DNA of 7,754 nt from Verrucomicrobiota bacterium (GTDB taxonomy: Bacteria; Verrucomicrobiota; Verrucomicrobiia; Chthoniobacterales; UBA10450), in the NCBI GenBank assembly GCA_003218345.1, contig QHNF01000163.1:1-7754 (forward strand), read 5' to 3'. The position numbers and the translations under genes are program-made. Under the pieces are notes generated by a model. The model did not search any database. It saw only the letters and a program-made list of their open reading frames with translations, and had not been told where the DNA came from. The stretch's first letter is position 1; each line of letters starts with the position of its first letter. Below, in pieces: positions 7,069-7,754 of this stretch.

Positions 7069-7088
7069 GGACGTCGCGGCGTCCCTAC
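7065..7088 (+). terminator. Perfect 9-bp hairpin at the dehydratase stop codon (terminator or REP-like element)
   Basis: GTAGGGACG (7065-7073) and CGTCCCTAC (7080-7088) are perfect inverted repeats around TCGCGG. The stop codon TAG (7066-7068) is part of the left arm. Only a mixed, T-containing stretch (GATTCCGAACTTTT) follows rather than an immediate T run, so termination is possible but not certain. The element may equally be a dispersed palindromic repeat; I remember similar GTAGGGACG...CGTCCCTAC hairpins between genes in this type of genome, unverified. Confidence 0.55.
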
Positions 7089-7110
7089 GATTCCGAACTT
7101 TTAGGTAAAT

Positions 7111-7124
7111 CAGTGGAACCACTG
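7111..7124. promoter_or_regulatory. Short perfect palindrome upstream of the secreted-protein gene
   Basis: CAGTGG-AA-CCACTG is a perfect inverted repeat, 48 bases before the ATG of the small secreted protein. It could be an operator half-site pair for a dimeric regulator, or a small hairpin in the leader (CAGTG stem, GAAC loop). No convincing -35/-10 pair was recognised around it, so the function is only suggested by symmetry and position. Confidence 0.3.
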
Positions 7125-7155
7125 GCTGCGCCAAAATCGAAACCTGTAAACGTAA

Positions 7156-7161
7156 AAGGAG
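7156..7161 (+). promoter_or_regulatory. Strong Shine-Dalgarno for the secreted-protein gene
   Basis: AAGGAG ends 11 bases before the ATG at 7173 and fixes that start. It is the only clear ribosome-binding sequence in the window; the other five genes have none recognisable at their chosen starts. Confidence 0.7.
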
Positions 7162-7172
7162 TTTAATTAGGT

Positions 7173-7688
7173 ATGAAAACGTTGAGTATAATTACAGCGG
7201 GATTCATTCTGATGTTCGGCACCGTTGTTTCTCGCGGAGCAAATTTGACGAGAATTTCCAATGAGACCGGAGTTCCCGTCGCTACGTTGCAAGCCGAGAG
7301 GGCGTCAACGGGGCTTGGCTGGGGCGGATTGGAGAAAGCCCACCTGCTGGCTAACGCGTCTGGGCAGAGCTTCGACACTGTAGTAGGCAAGTTCCAAGGT
7401 GGCGAAGGCTGGGGAAAAATTGCGCATGACTACGGGCTGAACCTTGGCAAAGTCGTGAGCGGCGCCCGTCGGTCCAGCCACGCGACATCGCATGGTCCGA
7501 ACGCCAATGCTAAAACCACTCATGGCAAAAACAGCGTCCATGGCAAGAGCGCCACTAACATGGGCAGGGGCCACACCAGCAGGATGAGTATCAGTCACGG
7601 CTCGAGTGTTAGATCTGGCGGAGCTTTCCATGGCATGAGTGGTATGGGCCATGGCATGGGTGGCATGAGTCATGGGCGTGGCCGGTAA
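7173..7688 (+). CDS. Small secreted protein with His/Gly/Met-rich tail, function unknown
   Basis: A 171-residue protein I cannot assign to a named family. Residues 1-23 (MKTLSIITAGFILMFGTVVSRGA) look like a Sec signal peptide with cleavage near the end of that stretch, so the product is probably periplasmic or exported. Residues 24-97 form a compact domain containing three copies of a 12-residue pattern, [I/L]-[S/A]-x-x-x-G-x-x-[V/F/L]-x-[T/K]-[L/V]: ISNETGVPVATL (28-39), LANASGQSFDTV (59-70) and IAHDYGLNLGKV (83-94), with GWG at 49-51 and 79-81. The remainder (about 98-171) is low-complexity, rich in Ser, Gly, His, Met and basic residues, with nine His, many as HG, and a heptad-like HGMSGMG/HGMGGMS repeat at the end. 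That composition suggests metal binding, but this is inference only. I vaguely recall similar 'GLGWG...GQSFD...GWGKIA' proteins from soil bacteria. The strong Shine-Dalgarno supports real translation. Confidence 0.8.
   Translation: MKTLSIITAGFILMFGTVVSRGANLTRISNETGVPVATLQAERASTGLGWGGLEKAHLLANASGQSFDTVVGKFQGGEGWGKIAHDYGLNLGKVVSGARRSSHATSHGPNANAKTTHGKNSVHGKSATNMGRGHTSRMSISHGSSVRSGGAFHGMSGMGHGMGGMSHGRGR
7629..7682 (+). repeat. 21-bp tandem repeat inside the secreted-protein gene
   Basis: Two imperfect 21-base units (7629-7649 and 7650-7670), each beginning CATGGCATG, are followed by a partial third starting CATGGGCG. They keep the frame and encode HGMSGMG, HGMGGMS and HGRG, so copy number could change by slippage without breaking the protein. 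Confidence 0.7.
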
Positions 7689-7721
7689 AACCGCTAAACG
7701 AAGGATCGCCGGCGAGGAAGT

Positions 7722-7739
7722 GGTTACTTAAGAGTAATC
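7722..7739 (+). terminator. Possible weak terminator hairpin after the secreted-protein gene
   Basis: GGTTACT and AGTAATC pair over 7 bp (one G-T wobble) around a TAAG loop, 34 bases after the stop codon. A run of five T ends the window at 7750-7754, but 10 bases separate it from the stem and the stem is AT-rich, so this is a weak candidate. The sequence beyond the window is needed to judge it. Confidence 0.3.
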
Positions 7740-7754
7740 TCGCGCATGGTTTTT

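Noticed and set aside
7305..7673. 122-residue minus-strand frame opposite the secreted-protein gene
   Set aside because: The repetitive THAMAHTTHAM-like translation is the mirror of the HG-rich repeats; the plus-strand frame has a signal peptide and a Shine-Dalgarno.
7681..7713. GCCGG ... CCGGC inverted repeat as a terminator
   Set aside because: Only 5 bp with a loop over 20 bases and no T run.

Overview
The window looks like a piece of bacterial chromosome, most likely from a soil Verrucomicrobiota relative (Chthoniobacterales / Udaeobacter-like). That placement is an inference. It rests on the gene types and on two kinds of short dispersed repeat: a 9-bp-periodic 'GGATtAC' element and GC-rich perfect hairpins between genes. 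I remember both as common in such genomes but cannot check this here. No mobile-element gene, tRNA, rRNA or CRISPR array was seen.

Layout. The left 4.7 kb is a minus-strand cluster, read right to left: a mu-crystallin-like ketimine reductase of the ornithine cyclodeaminase family (4707-3793), a PGM2/PgcA-type phosphohexomutase (3727-1721) and apolipoprotein N-acyltransferase Lnt (1715-39). The mutase and lnt are only 5 bases apart, so they are very probably co-transcribed. A 65-base gap with a perfect hairpin separates the reductase from the mutase. Bases 1-38 lie downstream of lnt and show nothing recognisable.

A 148-base divergent intergenic region (4708-4855) holds two copies of a dispersed repeat in opposite orientation. 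The plus-strand cluster then runs rightwards: a class A FAD-dependent monooxygenase (4856-6079), a PLP-dependent threonine dehydratase / serine racemase / hydroxyaspartate ammonia-lyase (6115-7068), and, after a hairpin and a small palindrome, a small secreted His/Gly/Met-rich protein of unknown function (7173-7688). The last 66 bases contain only a weak hairpin and a terminal T run.

Functionally, Lnt is envelope housekeeping (lipoprotein maturation) and the mutase is central sugar-phosphate metabolism. The reductase and dehydratase have complementary chemistry: one makes imine/enamine intermediates from hydroxy-amino acids, the other reduces cyclic or linear imines. The same two families are paired in (hydroxy)ectoine degradation (EutB/EutC) and in the beta-hydroxyaspartate cycle (BhcB/BhcD). 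Whether they cooperate here is a hypothesis. The least explained item is the small secreted protein, which has three copies of a 12-residue motif ahead of a metal-ligand-rich tail. I see no clear evidence of a wholly new multi-gene system.
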